Shown here: in pieces, positions 11,137 through 22,766 of the stretch
Layout: every line of letters begins with the position of its first letter
How positions within the stretch are numbered: position 1 is the first letter of the stretch
Translations under genes and position numbers: made by a program
The notes under the pieces: generated by a model
The model's database searches: none
The model's input: the letters and a program-made list of their open reading frames with translations, nothing else
Told to the model about the DNA's origin: nothing
Assembly (NCBI GenBank): GCA_036245805.1
Contig: BTRK01000004.1
Coordinates: 27,327,541 to 27,391,540, forward strand
Reading direction: 5' to 3'
Source of the DNA: Pristionchus mayeri
Lineage: Eukaryota; Nematoda; Chromadorea; Rhabditida; Neodiplogasteridae
DNA: 64,000 nt

Positions 11137-14100
11137 ATGCTCCTATTTCCTCTTCTCTTCTTCTTCCCTCTTCTCATCGATGCAAAAGGGAGTCCTCCTT
11201 CACTCAGACCACCCTGGATACGAGGTTAATCACTATTTCTTGTTTTCATCCCTGCACGTACTAACCTCCTCTTCCTCTCTAATCGATGGATGGCAGACAA
11301 GGAATTGGAAGTGGAATCTAGACTGTCTCCCCCTCCTCGACTTCCCCTCCTTCCTCATCGATCATCTTCCTCTAATCATCATCCCTCATCCCGCATATCT
11401 TCCCTCCCCAGTCCCTTCTTCTTCCGTGCTCCTACAGTATCTTCCTCGAAGAGAAGGGGATCATCAAATGCGAAGAGATCTATGACAGCTCCCCTCACCA
11501 CGATCTCTCCTCCTATCTCTTCATCTACTACTCCCATTCCTCGTCCTACTCAATCTCCTCTTCCCTCTACAACTTCAATCCCTTCTTCTCCCCATCGACG
11601 TGTCAATATGACTCTTCGATCATTCGAGAAGATTTCATTTGAGAACGGGAAAGTAACGAAGACTCAAATGAAGACTGAACTACTCTTCAAGGGGAAAGTG
11701 ATTGAGAATATCAGAGTGAGGAGGAGAGAAGGAGATTCGAGTGGAGGAGAAGAGAAGGATTCCCCTGAGAAGAGGAGCAAGAGAGACATAGGTCTGCACT
11801 GCGCACACCCTTTCCTTCATCCCTCTTCCCTTTCTCCTGATCACTTCATTTCTTTCAGCCCGTCGTGCCATTGCTTCTCCCTCTGTCAATCGATTCGTGA
11901 GTAAGGATGGATCTACCGTAGTCACCACCTCCAACAGCGAGACAGATGATGTCAGTTCTCCTGCGCTCTTCGTCGATCTCTACTCAATGCTTTGTCTGCA
12001 GATCCTTGTTGTGATGCAAGGGACTTCCCCAGGGACGACGTCCGTCTTCTCGAATGCAGACAGGAAGATGAAGAGAGTGTACGAAGAAGCACTCGATGAA
12101 GTCAACCAAATCTTCGATGAGGTAATCTCACTTCTTCACATAGAAACACAATTTTCTGATCACGAGAAGGTAAAATGACGAGAGCCCATCCCTAACTACA
12201 ACAACATGGTAAAAACTCGAGGTTGTATCAAGTATGCCGAAATAGGTTATCTAATTGACATCGATGATGTCTCGGCGCGAGGAATTTCAGTTCCAAGCAA
12301 TCAGTGTTCTGCAATGCGATTTCCTAGTTCCGCCCTTAACTATAGATAGATGGAGTATCTCTATCGGTTGATCAGGAGTTGTTTCCTTCAGTTTCATTCT
12401 TGAGCAGTTCCACTCACTAAATATTTAATGCACTGATACGCAACAGACAGGGAAGAAGGGAGAGAGAGAATCACTGCAGATCGGGTCGAATCTAGTGAGG
12501 GATCTCCCCCATTCAAAGGAAGCATTCGAAGCAGCCAAGAGAGATCTGGGGAAGAAGATGGAGGGATGGAAGGAAGAGGTGAGGGGGAAGTTCCCTCCCT
12601 TCTAAGGAGAGATTGAGGGGTCCAATACGAGGAAGGAAACAGTGAGGAAGGCCATCGAATTGACAGCTACCACTGATGATGAGACAGTGGAGAGAATGAA
12701 GGAGGGAACGAATAAATACCTCGTCTACGATAACTCCCCCGTGGTAGGTCGCCCCCCCCCCTCCCCCAACCCTCCCTCTCAGATGATGGATGGTCTTCTG
12801 TACTCGATGCCCGTTGTCTACTCCATCCTCCAATCTGCCTCGGCCCCCATTCAGAATTCAGTCAATCAAATGCATGGAGCAGTGGAGAACTACGTGACTG
12901 AAGTGGGATGAGACAATCCCTCGTTCCCTCCTTATCCATTCCTTCCAGTCACTGTCTGGTCTTCGTGAGAAGATGCCTCCACTCTCGAATACAACGGAGG
13001 AGATAGAGAAGCAGATGAAGAAACTACTCAATGAACTCACCGAGAAAACGAACAAGTGCGCATATCAATCCTTTCGTATTTTTATTACACTAATGAACAA
13101 TGATTAAAGTGTAGATAGAGTATGAAAATGGAGAAATATGTCTAAACAAGAGATGACTTCAGGAAGATCTCTGGTCTGCTCTCCTACGAGACTCTCGATG
13201 CAATCAACGACATGAATCCAGCTGAGACCCAGTCTATTTCAGTCGTTCAGACTGGGCCTGGAGTGAGTATTCCATTATCCACTTCATCCACAGTTCGATT
13301 CAGTTCTCATACGTGACTTTCTCTTCCTCCGTTCCTTCCTTCTCTTCGTCTCTCAATGGAACGGAAGAAAGGGCAAAGAGTGCAGTGGAGGAGTACAGGA
13401 AGGAACTGGAGCCATATGTGAATGGGAAGATGCTCAGTCCACAGATATTCGTGAGTTGCGTCATCAATAGGAAATCACCTTCACAGAATTCAGGGAAATG
13501 TGCCCGCCCATGAAGAGAAGACGAAGAACATCAATGAACTACTCGATAAACTAAGCCGCGAGGTGATCATTTGTTTTCGGAATTGGAGTGGTTAAACGTG
13601 AGATATCCATTGAATTTGTAGGTGGACGAGTTCCTTCACAAGGATCATCCCAAATCGTCAGTAGAGGCAGCGAAGGAAATCCAGAAGAATCCAGAGGAGA
13701 AGGAGAAATTGAAGGAGACGATGGAGAATGCGACCCTCTACAGCTACGTCCCCATGGTGGAGACCATATCGATGTTATCCCCTCATTGATTGAAGGTCTC
13801 TCTAGTATCAGATTATATTCTTCAGTTGTACAATGGATGGTATTCACTGGCCCCTGTCTCGTTCTCTCAAGCGAGTAACTTGGCCACGGCCACGTCGAAT
13901 CAGCTGAACTCCTTGAAGGGACAGGCAGTCAACTATGCCTACTCCGTGAGTCTCTCCTCCCTCCTCTCCTTCACTTATCTCCTCTCAGCTTCTGATGGAT
14001 GTCTTCGGGCTGTATCAACTCGCCCTTCTTCCCATTCAACAAGCCGTCTCCAATATGACGGAAACCGGACCTAATATCGATAGTAAACTTCACGAGTCGC

Positions 14101-14345
14101 TTCCATTCGCCATTGCTCAGGTATCGAAAACCATGATAGTTAGGCAGTTATGCCACTGAAGAGAAAAATCGAAAGGACTCGGTGCAAAAAGTGTACTGAA
14201 TAAGCTGCAGGCAACGACGGAAATGCCGAAGGAGAAGAAGGTGGCACTGCAACAGATTGTATACTATTACGTGAGAAGAATTCCCTTCTCTCAACTGAAT
14301 TCATCTCTCTCTCTTCAGATGCCTTCCTATCCCTTCTTCGGATGA
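11137..14345 (+). CDS. long secreted helical protein of unknown family
   Basis: It starts at ATG 11137 with a signal peptide (MLLFPLLFFFPLLIDAKG). A short intron ends at GATGGATGGCAG (about 11299). The second exon is a Ser/Pro/Thr-rich linker followed by MTLRSFEKISFENGKVTKTQ. About twelve further exons, most joined at clean GTGAG...CAG sites, encode an almost continuous amphipathic helical protein. Recognisable stretches are YEEALDEVNQIFDE, SLQIGSNLVRDLPHSKEAFE, SAPIQNSVNQMHGAVENYVT, EEIEKQMKKLLNELTEKTNK and FGLYQLALLPIQQAVSNMTE. It ends MPSYPFFG at 14345. I estimate about 600 residues. Long helical ectodomains without cysteine modules occur in several nematode-specific secreted families, but I cannot name this one. 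One donor, after YVTEV near 12910, is non-canonical by eye, so that joint may be wrong. Confidence 0.65.
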
Positions 14346-14545
14346 AAGACTAAGGATCTCCTCCAATTCCATTGACGAGTATGACACGATCTTCAGAGAA
14401 TAAAAGACATTTTATGCGCTAACTTCTAGCTACTCGTGAATGAATGGAGAAAGAATGGATGGGTGCCTAGAAAACACAGAATACGCAGTATCTATGTACA
14501 GAAACAGTGAGTCGGAGAGATCTTGAAGTACGGAAGAAGAAAGAA

Positions 14546-17408
14546 TTATCCTCCGTTTAAGAATTTTCCGAAAATTCGCAAAAGATCTTCCGGTCCAGAT
14601 AATGGGATGTTCTCTGCAACATAATAAGTAATAATAATTTTCTTCAAGGCTTTCGAATTTTGCTCACGCGATGGCATTGGAGTTGTAGGGGGAGGAGTCG
14701 GTTTAGGTACACATTTCCCCTTTGACAGCACGAAGTCGCACCTCAAATACAGTGTTGCTTCTCGTCAATTGCTCTTCTGAAGGTTGAACATGCTTGTGCG
14801 CTATAGCAAAATGTTGAATGAATAAATAACATGGCATGAACGACACGGAATGATCATTGACAAGAGGAAAAAGGTAAAATTGAAGATGAGGCATACCTGC
14901 ACATGCATCTTCCCCTGTAGCAGCCTGCATTCTGGGGACACTGTCTCTGGATGAAACACTGCCCACCCAGAGGAACCTCCTGAAGGACATTTTGCATTAT
15001 TGGACGCATATGTTTAGATATCATTATGAACGATGAGATTCTGACCCTGTTGCAGTCCAATCAGTGAATCTGAACTTACTCTGAAGCATGACGTATCCCT
15101 GGCCATTTCCATCTTCGAGCATTCTCTGATGCACATCTGGGAGGGATTCGAACGAGGATTCGTCAGGGAATCGACGAAGGGAGTGAAGCCAGAGAGACAC
15201 TGACATTGACCCTGCAAACAATCAATTGAGGTTTGTTGTATTTCATGAATGATGGGAACAGAGGATAACATAATGAAGCGAGTGAGGTTAGAAGCTGGCA
15301 ATATTAAGAATTTGGTGTGATTAGTATAACGAGGGAATGACTCTCACAATCTCCTTCTTCACTCTAATCTTCATTGTGCTCGTTGTGACTGGAGTGGTGG
15401 TGAGTATGGGAGGCATCGCTGCCCTCGGCACTCCTCCTCCTCCTCTTCCTTCGTCCCTCATCACTTCCCTCTTGGGCACTCTTGCCATGACCACGGGAGT
15501 GAGTGGTTGCAGTATCATCTTCCGTGGTGATTCACTCCTTCTCTTGGCTGCGATCTCTCCCACTCTTCTGCTCGTCCTCGGTTTCACTGCTTTCTTCACA
15601 GTTCTCTTCTGTCTCACGAGTAGATCATCATCCGATTCCTTCTTCATTCCTCCCTTCTCTTCTCTCTCTTCCCTCTCTCCTTTCTCCTCCTCCTTATCTC
15701 TCTGCATGGGAGTGAATCCAAGGAGGGGCAGATTCGTCTCTTCGTCCTTCCATTCCTCAACAGACTCAGCCATCGTGCAAGTTAGCAAGCGTTGCGGTGA
15801 TTGGCATGCACATCGAGGAGGCAAGCAGACAGTCTCACCTTGACGCACTCCATACTTTCTCCTCCTCCGCATTGCGCGTTTGTGGTGCAGGCAGAGTTGA
15901 GTTGACCACGGGGAACACACTTGAATAGGAGGAAAAAATTAGGGGAGGAGGATGGGAGGGGAAGACTGACCTGGTTATTGGCGTAGAGGGCATTGGGGGC
16001 CATGGAATTACAGGGTCTACGACAGCAGACTGCTTGAGAGAACTGACCATCTGAACTAATCGGTTACCATTACTCAGTTGAGCACAATAATAGACGCCTG
16101 AATGGTAACTCGCCCGATAGAAGATGGCAGAAGTGAGTGTCAGAGGGGCATCTCGATTGTTCGTCAGCAGTTGGATCACAGGAGTATTTGGTGTCTACGT
16201 GAGACGAGAGGGGACAGACGACGGGACAGCAGTGTCCCACTGCAGAATCTTCCGCTGTGATGCACACCTAGAGGGAAGAGGAATCGAAGGTATCGGACAT
16301 GAACGCTCATGATCATGCGGTTTTAGAAATATTTTAGAAAAATAAAAAAGAACGAATATTTCGCTTACCTGTCCATGGGGGCAATTGGACTGTGCAGAGT
16401 TTGGAGGGAGATTGAAGGCCTGAATAAATTATTTGGGGAAGTACTGATAGTAACTCGTAATAGTGAAGAAGTGTTTCTCACGGCAGCACTCTGAGTCTTC
16501 TGGACGCACGTCGCCCCAGGGAGTCCTCCGAAGGGACAATTCGCTGCTGCCACGCAGCTACTGCCTGTGGAGGGAACACATTAGGACAACGGAAAATGCC
16601 AAAACCTTCATTAATTTTTAGGGAATAAATGTTGACATGAAGCTCCTCTTCACAAGTTCCACCGATTTGACTAGGGACGAGAGAGGTACCTTGTTGAATG
16701 GTTCCAGAGATGCAGACGCATTGCTGATTGAGACAGGCGGAGAAGGGAGCAGTGCAGTCGTAGTGACGAGTGCATCGATCGCCCACTCGAGACACTCAAG
16801 GCAATCATTTAAGGAGAATTCAACCCGTTATCGATCTCATCAATACTCACGAGTAATCACGATAATGGGAACGACAATTCACCCGAAATGCATTCTCCGT
16901 TGACGAGAGTGGTCGTCCCTCTCTGCACACACTGACATCCTCCATTCCTGCAGAAGAGAGGCTCGCGACACTTCGTTGTGCAGGGGGCACCGATACGAGC
17001 AGGCACTGGAAGAGGAGGGATGAGGAGAGGGAAGGGAAGGAGGACTGGAGAGCAGGGAGAGGAACTCACGCATCTTGCAGTGCGGTCGTTGTCCCTTGTC
17101 ATCGACGACCTCGATGTAGTGGGGATGGCATCTGAAGGAGTTCCATCCTCCCCTCCCCTCCTCTCTCTCTCCCCACCTGCACTTCCCTCTGAGACATACG
17201 CTGCCCTTGTGCTCGCAGTCTCCATTGAAATCACAGTCTCCTCCCAACACAGACTTCCCTCAAGATATCTCCATTTAGTATGGATGGGAAGAGGATTCTC
17301 CATCTCTTCTTCTCCTCATTATAAGCAGAGATTGAACTGACCATTGCAAGGGGAGAAGTCTGCGTGTGCTATCCACGTTAGCACTCCGAAGAGGAAAAGA
17401 ATTCGCAT
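14546..17408 (-). CDS. secreted EB-module cysteine-rich protein
   Basis: It starts at ATG 17408 with a signal peptide (MRILFLFGVLTWIAHADFSP). Each following exon carries one EB-type module, a nematode-rich cysteine motif: LGGDCDFNGDCEHKGSVCL, PCTTKCREPLFCRNGGCQCV, GDRCTRHYDCTAPFSACLNQ with QQCVCISGTI, GSSCVAAANCPFGGLPGATC, CCPVVCPLSSHVDTKYSCDP, CVPRGQLNSACTTNAQCGGG, GQCQCLSGFTPFVD and GGQCFIQRQCPQNAGCYRGR. The tail is a Pro/Thr linker (KPTPPPTTPMP) and ends FGKFLNGG at 14546. Nearly every intron is short and in phase. One intron (about 15838-15215) is unusually long and holds an ORF on the opposite strand. Role: extracellular, probably cuticle, matrix or recognition; no enzyme motif. Neighbouring genes on the same strand are also secreted or membrane cysteine-rich proteins. 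Confidence 0.8.
15337..15843 (+). CDS. putative multi-pass membrane protein nested in an EB-gene intron
   Basis: A single-exon ORF of 168 residues on the plus strand, lying in the long intron of the minus-strand EB gene. Its first 95 residues form about three hydrophobic segments (TISFFTLIFIVLVVTGVVVS, SLITSLLGTLAMTTGVSG, SLLLLAAISPTLLLVLGFTA). The rest is a Ser-rich hydrophilic tail. Codons favour ATC, TTC and CTC as in the certain genes here, which supports a real coding strand. Its stop codon (15841-15843) overlaps the flanking minus-strand exon by about five bases. The antisense frame is also open for about 150 codons and is charged and Arg-rich, so which strand is coding is not certain. 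No family recognised. Confidence 0.42.
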   Translation: MTLTISFFTLIFIVLVVTGVVVSMGGIAALGTPPPPLPSSLITSLLGTLAMTTGVSGCSIIFRGDSLLLLAAISPTLLLVLGFTAFFTVLFCLTSRSSSDSFFIPPFSSLSSLSPFSSSLSLCMGVNPRRGRFVSSSFHSSTDSAIVQVSKRCGDWHAHRGGKQTVSP

Positions 17409-18057
17409 AATGCGAATTGGGAGGAGAATCGAACTGAACGGGAGAGATAAGTAAGATAATCTTGTGGTTGATGAATCTCGACTGGAATGGAACACGGTAA
17501 TCTCGAAGTGGATTCAGGAAGAAGGGAAGGTGTGTGAGGGGGGGGGGGATTGACCCAAATGGGATCTCTCTCTCTCCTTCCTCTCTCGCAGCTTCGATCA
17601 ATGCTGTATCCTGTTCCATCCTCACTGACTCATCCCCTGCAGTGAAAGTGACCTTCCCCTAGGCAGGTACTCCCTCCCTCCCCACCATCGAGATTGCCAA
17701 CTTGATGTTTCGATAATTGCATTGTATGAGGGATTATGCATGTATTTTAATGTTTGAAAATATAACTAATTGTTCCTAGATTACGAGTAAATGCTTATGA
17801 CATTGGATGGTGCGTATAACGTTTATTCCGTAAATTTGGTTTTACTTCTTGTAATATTGTTCGTCTGCACTCCACTCGTCATTTCACCGAGGGAATCTGA
17901 ATATTCTCATTGTCTCTCTCTTCTCCCTCTCGATACCTTCACTTGTCCCTCGTTCTTCTCTCCAATCTCGTTCTTCTCTCTTCCTGGAGTTTTCACTGGA
18001 CTTCTTCCCAATTGATCACTCTTCGGGTGGCTCTTAGCTTTCCCCACTCAACAAATA
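17409..18057. other. intergenic between two minus-strand genes
   Basis: It contains a G11 run at about 17538-17548, AT-rich sequence around 17700-17860 and pyrimidine-rich sequence at 17900-18000. It should contain the promoter of the EB gene (to the right of 17408) and the 3' end of the small membrane-protein gene. No ORF with features. Confidence 0.4.
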
Positions 18058-18549
18058 CTATTCGCACACGAGAGTATCAATGGACATACGCAGTTTCTTG
18101 TTCGACTTCCTCGATCTGGATCTTGATTTCGGTGCCGAGATGCACGTTATTTCCATGGGTGGAAGATCCGAGACAGGGTATTGCTCAGTGGAGTGAACTG
18201 CGTGAGGGGAATTGCCAGTCTGCAAAGGTCCTTCCCTCCCTCTCTCCCTCTCTCTCGACTCCCACGTGGACGAGATACTCCTTCGGCCGCTTCTTGCAGT
18301 AGTTCTTCTTGATGCAACTCCTGCAGAGGAAGAGATGAAGAGATGGAGGGAAGGGAGGGGCACTCACCAGATACTAGTGCAGCACCAGATGAAGAGGAAG
18401 ACCCAGGTGATCGAACAAACGACGATCCACTACAATCTCCCTCCCTCCTCTCCTCTCTTCCCCTCCACACTCACGAAGATACGAGTGATCTCCTTGTCGG
18501 TTGTGTCGTCGTGATGATGGTGAGTAGAATTAGACGAATTTGCAGGCAT
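18058..18549 (-). CDS. small single-pass membrane protein with basic tail
   Basis: A compact four-exon gene from ATG 18549. The N-terminus has two N-glycosylation sites and a His/Asp patch (MPANSSNSTHHHHDDTTDKE). A membrane segment follows (VVCSITWVFLFIWCCTSIW), then the basic cysteine-containing stretch SCIKKNYCKKRPKEYLVHV. The tail is Ser/Arg-rich (SAPKSRSRSRKSNKKLRM) and ends LVCE at 18058. All four joints keep frame. No family recognised. It lies just downstream of, and on the same strand as, the CX-module gene, whose end also has a TM segment with a Cys-rich inner face. The two may therefore be related, or could be mis-split parts of one locus; the separate ATG and complete frame favour two genes. 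Confidence 0.55.
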
Positions 18550-18724
18550 CGAAGAGAACGACCGAGAGAGGAGAGGGAGGGGAAGAGGAGTGGATGGAAA
18601 GAAATGGAAGAGGCCAGAGGTTCCATTTTACATATGTTAATATATAACTCTTTATCGAATGGTAGTAACAAGAATGCCCGATAGATTGTTCCGTGGCTAT
18701 CATTGGTAGACTGCAGTATTCTCT

Positions 18725-20666
18725 TCAATAGTAGACTCGAGGAGGGACGGAGATGAAGTAAGCCTGAATAGGGGAGGATAGAAGAGAAGAGAGGGAGATC
18801 CACCTGGGGCTGAGGCTTGGGATACATCACTACGAGCGTCTCCTTCTCCTTCTTCTTTCCCTGAATATCCCTTACCGTACTCCTCTGAGACTCCGCCCCC
18901 TCACCTTGAGACAGAGACAGCAACAGCACATGCAGCAAGAGAAGGCGAGTAGAGAGAAGATGATGCAGAAACTGGAAGGGATGATCGAGATAGACTGGAG
19001 GAGAAGGGGGATCACATGATGCCTGCCACACTACACTTCTTCTCCTTGCAGCATTCCCATTCACAGCAGTAGTAGTCCTTGTCGGGACATTGCCAGGCTA
19101 TCTCACTGGGACTGAAAGGGAGAAGTCAGAGAGAGGAGGAGGAGGGAAGGGGGGGGGAGGGACGAACATGGCCGAGTTGAAGATGTAGCTGTAGAGGGAG
19201 GAATCGAGGTCGGAGATGGAACGAGTGCACACGGCAAAAGCAGAGTTCTCAAAGAGACTCCTTCTGACCCCCCCCCCCTTCTCTCTCTGACTGACCTCAC
19301 TGCAACCAACGTAAGTCTGCACTGGTCCACTCCCATTGCTGCTTCCGATCTGAGGGGAGACTGAATGAGGTAGAGGGGGTATTCGTACCAGTTCCTTGTA
19401 CTCCCGTTCATCCTTGATATCCTTGTACCAGTCATTGGCAGACTTTTCGATGTTCCCTCCCATCATCGTCTTCGCTAATTCAGTCGCCCGATCGGAGACA
19501 TTGAGGGGGAGATTGGACTGGAAGAGAGATGGAGACAGTTCCCCTTTCCAATCCCACCATTGCATCTGTCATCATGGACGAGGAATTGGAGTAGCTCTTG
19601 GAAGTGAAGTTGTCAGGCAGATAAGTCTCCACGTAGTTGAGTGACTCAGCCTCAGATCGTCCATTGGAAGAATAGAGAAGGAAGAAACTAACGGGATCGG
19701 TGAAGTTGACGTAGAACATGTTCAAGTAGGCGAGAGTGTCCTGAGTATTCCCATTTCATCAGGTAGAAAGATTATCTTACCTTGAAGTCAGAGAAGTTCC
19801 CGTTGTCTCCTATGGGGGCCTTGTGGATGGAATCGTTGATGTAGATGAAGTCTCTAGTGTAAGTCGCAGTTTTGGGATATGGGGAGGGAGATGTCGACCT
19901 ATCGAAGGAAATCGAAGGATAAGAGGGTATGGAGGAGTCTGAAGGGAGAGGGGGAGAGGAATTCTTGCGAGAATAAGGGAGCGGAGGAGGGGAAGTGCTG
20001 GTATAAGGGAGGGAAGGAGGAGTCCTCGTGGTTCCTCTTTCCTTCACTCCATCTGTGAAATAACTATCCGATCGAGAGTAAGGAATAGTTGAGAATGTCC
20101 CATCAACCTGCATTGATTCTCTCTATTTCATCAGAATGGTTCATCCTACCGATCTCTTGCTTCTCTTCCCACTGTCGCTTCCACATTCCTGTGATGGCAT
20201 GTACTGCGTTCCCCAGAAGTACCGTAGTTTGCCCGCCCTGACCAATTATCGATTGACTGAATCTCGTGGAATCGCAAACTGACGTGAATGAGGAGGAAGA
20301 CTGTATGACTCGTGCAGAATCTGCCTGATTCTTGGCAGCTCTCACAATCTCATCCTTGGATACGGTAGGTCGAGAGGACCCATCCATGTATGTGTACGAC
20401 TTACTGTATTCCGGTTACTGTAATCACTAATGGATGGTGAATCCTCACTGTTCTTCGGATGCATATCTGGAGTTGCTTCTGTAGGGAATTGTGTAGTAGT
20501 TATCGGAGTAGTAGTTGGAGGAGGAGTAGTAGGGACTACCGTAGGAATACGAGTAGGAGGAGGATCGAAAGAGACCCAATGCAGATCCAGTCAATACTGA
20601 ACACATCATCATTACATATTTTAATGAGAGTTTAATGTGACCTGATAGGAAAAAGAGAGTCTTCAT
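18725..20666 (-). CDS. CX-module-like type I membrane protein
   Basis: It starts at ATG 20666 with a signal peptide split by an intron (MKTLFFLS + VLTGSALG). A Ser/Tyr-rich region follows (SSYSYSYGSPYYSSSNYYSD), then a globular ectodomain: GGQTTVLLGNAVHAITGMWK, a Pro/Ser linker, DTLAYLNMFYVNFTDPVSFF and TELAKTMMGGNIEKSANDW. The cysteine-rich end contains VQTYVGC, FAVCTRSISDLDS and WQCPDKDYYCCEWECC. The paired-cysteine ending fits the nematode CX module (CC-x3-CC). It is followed by a membrane helix (IIPSSFCIIFSLLAFSCCMC) and a short basic cytosolic tail ending YFISVPPRVYY at 18725. Function unknown; the topology suggests a cell-surface receptor or adhesion-type protein. The splice joint directly after the CC-x3-CC motif is uncertain. 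Confidence 0.6.
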
Positions 20667-21031
20667 GGAGGATTTGAAGGAAGTGGAAAGAGGGTTGAGG
20701 AATAAGAACCAAGGGTCTCATCCATAGATACCAGAGGGTAGTCAATGGAGATGAAAAGAGAAGAAGTGATCAGGAGGGGAGCAACTCCAACTCTCTCCTT
20801 TCACCTACTCTCTCTCATCCCTTACCCATTGAGATCCCGTGAAACTAAGAGGGAAGCGAGTCTTACGGAGAAGATCTGTTACATTCGTGCTAGAATGAAG
20901 CCCCTTTTCATCATGGTTATGTAATATTGTGAGATTCCTGCTCATAATTTTATGCACTTAAAATCTTTATTAGCAATGAATTGAAACGATAATCTACAGA
21001 TACTAGTGACTCTTCATCGGGAGAATCTTCT
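20667..21031. other. intergenic
   Basis: A short gap between two minus-strand genes. AT-rich at 20900-20990, probably the 3' UTR of the gene at 21032-22372, with promoter sequence of the CX gene to its left. No ORF of interest. Confidence 0.35.
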
Positions 21032-22372
21032 TCAACTGTTCCTGCAGCATACATTTCCTGCATTACAAGTGAATCCAGTGGGACAGAGACCGCTCTGACA
21101 CACTCCGAATGGAGTCTGGCCTGAACGAGAACTGGCCATTGAAGTAGGCAAGATATTTCATGAACAGTAGGGAATTTATCGAAATGAAAATAATACCATT
21201 GGGGCAGGAAGCACAGCAGTATCCATTGGCCGAACACGTGTACCCCTGGGGACAACCCTGCAAGGGAAGGAGAATGAAGAGTGAACGAGAGAATGAAGAG
21301 TGAACGAGAGAATGAAGAGTGAACGAGAGAATGAAGAGTGAACGAGAGAATGAAGAGTGAACGAGAGAATGAAGAGTGAACGAGAGAATGAAGAGTGAAC
21401 GAGAGAATGAAGAGTGAACGAGAGAATGAAGAGTGAACGAGAGAATGAAGAGTGAACGAGAGAATGAAGAGTGAACGAGAGAATGAAGAGTGAACGAGAG
21501 AATGAAGAGTGAACGAGAGAATGAAGAGTGAACGAGGGGGGTGGGACTCACATTGGCACAGAGTCCACTGCTCCTTCCATACTGACACTCACAACAATAG
21601 TTGGAAGTGGAACAAATGAACGATCCGCAGTTGCGATTGGCTCCGCAGGCAGAGAGACCACCCAGTCCACCACAGGCATCTCAAGGGGGGAGGGGGATAG
21701 AAGGGGAGAGGAGAGGAGATGCTCACTCGTGTATTCCTGGCCAGTGGTAGTGCAGCAGAGACCATTGTTGCATGTCTGTCCACTGTTGCAGCCTGCATTA
21801 GTAGTGCACGACACTTGCGACTGCTGCTGACTTGAGGGACAATAGCCTGAGGGGATGGAGTAGAGATGATGTCATCGACCACTCACCGAAGGTCGTCGAT
21901 CCTCCGTTGCCAGGATCAGTGCAGCAGCAACCACCGACGCATCTACAAGGATGGGAGGTAGGAATCAATTCCATATCAGTCAGTTGTTGACCCCCAATTC
22001 GTTCAGAATAGGTAGTGTATTCTCAGATACTGACTTGGCAGCAGCTCCTGCTGAGTAGGGAGTGCATTGGTAGTCGAAGTAGCAGCCGATTCCGAGAAAT
22101 CGACCCCCGTTCGAACACTGATTCCCCGTACCAGAATTGCAGGCTGAAGTGGATATCTCAGAGAGGATCAAATCGGATTTATAGCTCACGAGTTGTGGAG
22201 TAATACTGGTTGGGGTACGTGCCGCAGACGTAGAGAGCCTGAGATGAAAAAATTGGAAGAAGAAGGAGATAGGGTGGAGTACCTGTCTCTTTAGTGCGTG
22301 AACAAAAGCAAGAGCAGGATCGAGAGCAGCGAAGACTGAGAGAGGGAGGAGAGGAAGGAGGAGGTGGAACAT
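21032..22372 (-). CDS. secreted cysteine-rich protein with CC-type (lustrin/EB-like) repeats
   Basis: It starts at ATG 22372 with a signal peptide (MFHLLLPLLPLSVFAALDPA). Exons encode repeated cysteine modules: ACNSGTGNQCSNGG, RCVGGCCCTDPGNGG, CTTNAGCNSGQTCNNGLCC, GANRNCGSFICSTSNYCCEC, GCPQGYTCSANGYCCASCPN and LCPTGFTCNAGNVCCRNS, with stop at 21032. The G-x-x-C-x(5)-CC ending of each repeat resembles the lustrin-type cysteine-rich repeat common in nematode cuticle and secreted proteins. The intron between the CAN and GCPQGY exons (about 21551-21259) is filled with a 19-bp minisatellite. Short introns elsewhere splice in phase. Likely extracellular structural protein; no catalytic motif. Confidence 0.72.
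21272..21537. repeat. 19-bp minisatellite, about 14 copies
   Basis: Unit GAATGAAGAGTGAACGAGA (plus strand), about 14 head-to-tail copies, essentially identical. It lies in an intron of the cysteine-rich gene at 21032-22372. Because 19 is not a multiple of 3 and the unit lacks stops on the minus strand, all minus frames are open, producing artefactual repeat ORFs. Confidence 0.95.
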
Positions 22373-22766
22373 TCTGAGGAATGGAAGAGAGGATGGACTG
22401 TAGTGGACACTCTCTTCGTGGGGGAATGCAATCTGCCACTGACAATACGGAATCACCCCACATTTCATCCATTTCGTCCTTTATTTGAGCAGCTGAGCGA
22501 GATAAAAGAGGAAATCCAACCATTGGGACAAAGGGCAAAGGAAAGAGAAGAGTTGCAGGAGAAGAGACGGAGCCATCGTATTATTGGAGAGAGGAAGAAA
22601 AGAACTGGAAGTGAATTAATACTGTTTCCTCCATTAGCATAAGGAGAGAGGAGAGAGAGACTCGTCGTTCCTCCATCCACTCTCTTCATTCGTATCTATC
22701 GGGAGTGGTCGGTACATTCACTCCAGTTTACTCGACCACTCTTGTTATCACTCGTTCGTCCTCAAA

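Noticed and set aside
15321..15920. 199-residue Arg/Glu-rich minus-strand ORF
   Set aside because: It overlaps an EB exon in the wrong frame and lies antisense to the hydrophobic ORF, whose codon use fits the region better. Not excluded completely.
18471..19064. 197-residue minus ORF joining the CX and small membrane genes
   Set aside because: It runs through introns. The spliced reading gives a TM segment, basic tail and stop at 18725, then a new gene with its own ATG at 18549.
21272..21537. Possible CRISPR array
   Set aside because: Repeat units are contiguous without spacers, and the genome is eukaryotic.
20950..21588. Minus-strand ORFs of 212 and 162 residues full of a 19-residue repeat
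   Set aside because: Produced by the 19-bp minisatellite, which lacks stops in any minus frame. Splice sites on both sides place it in an intron.
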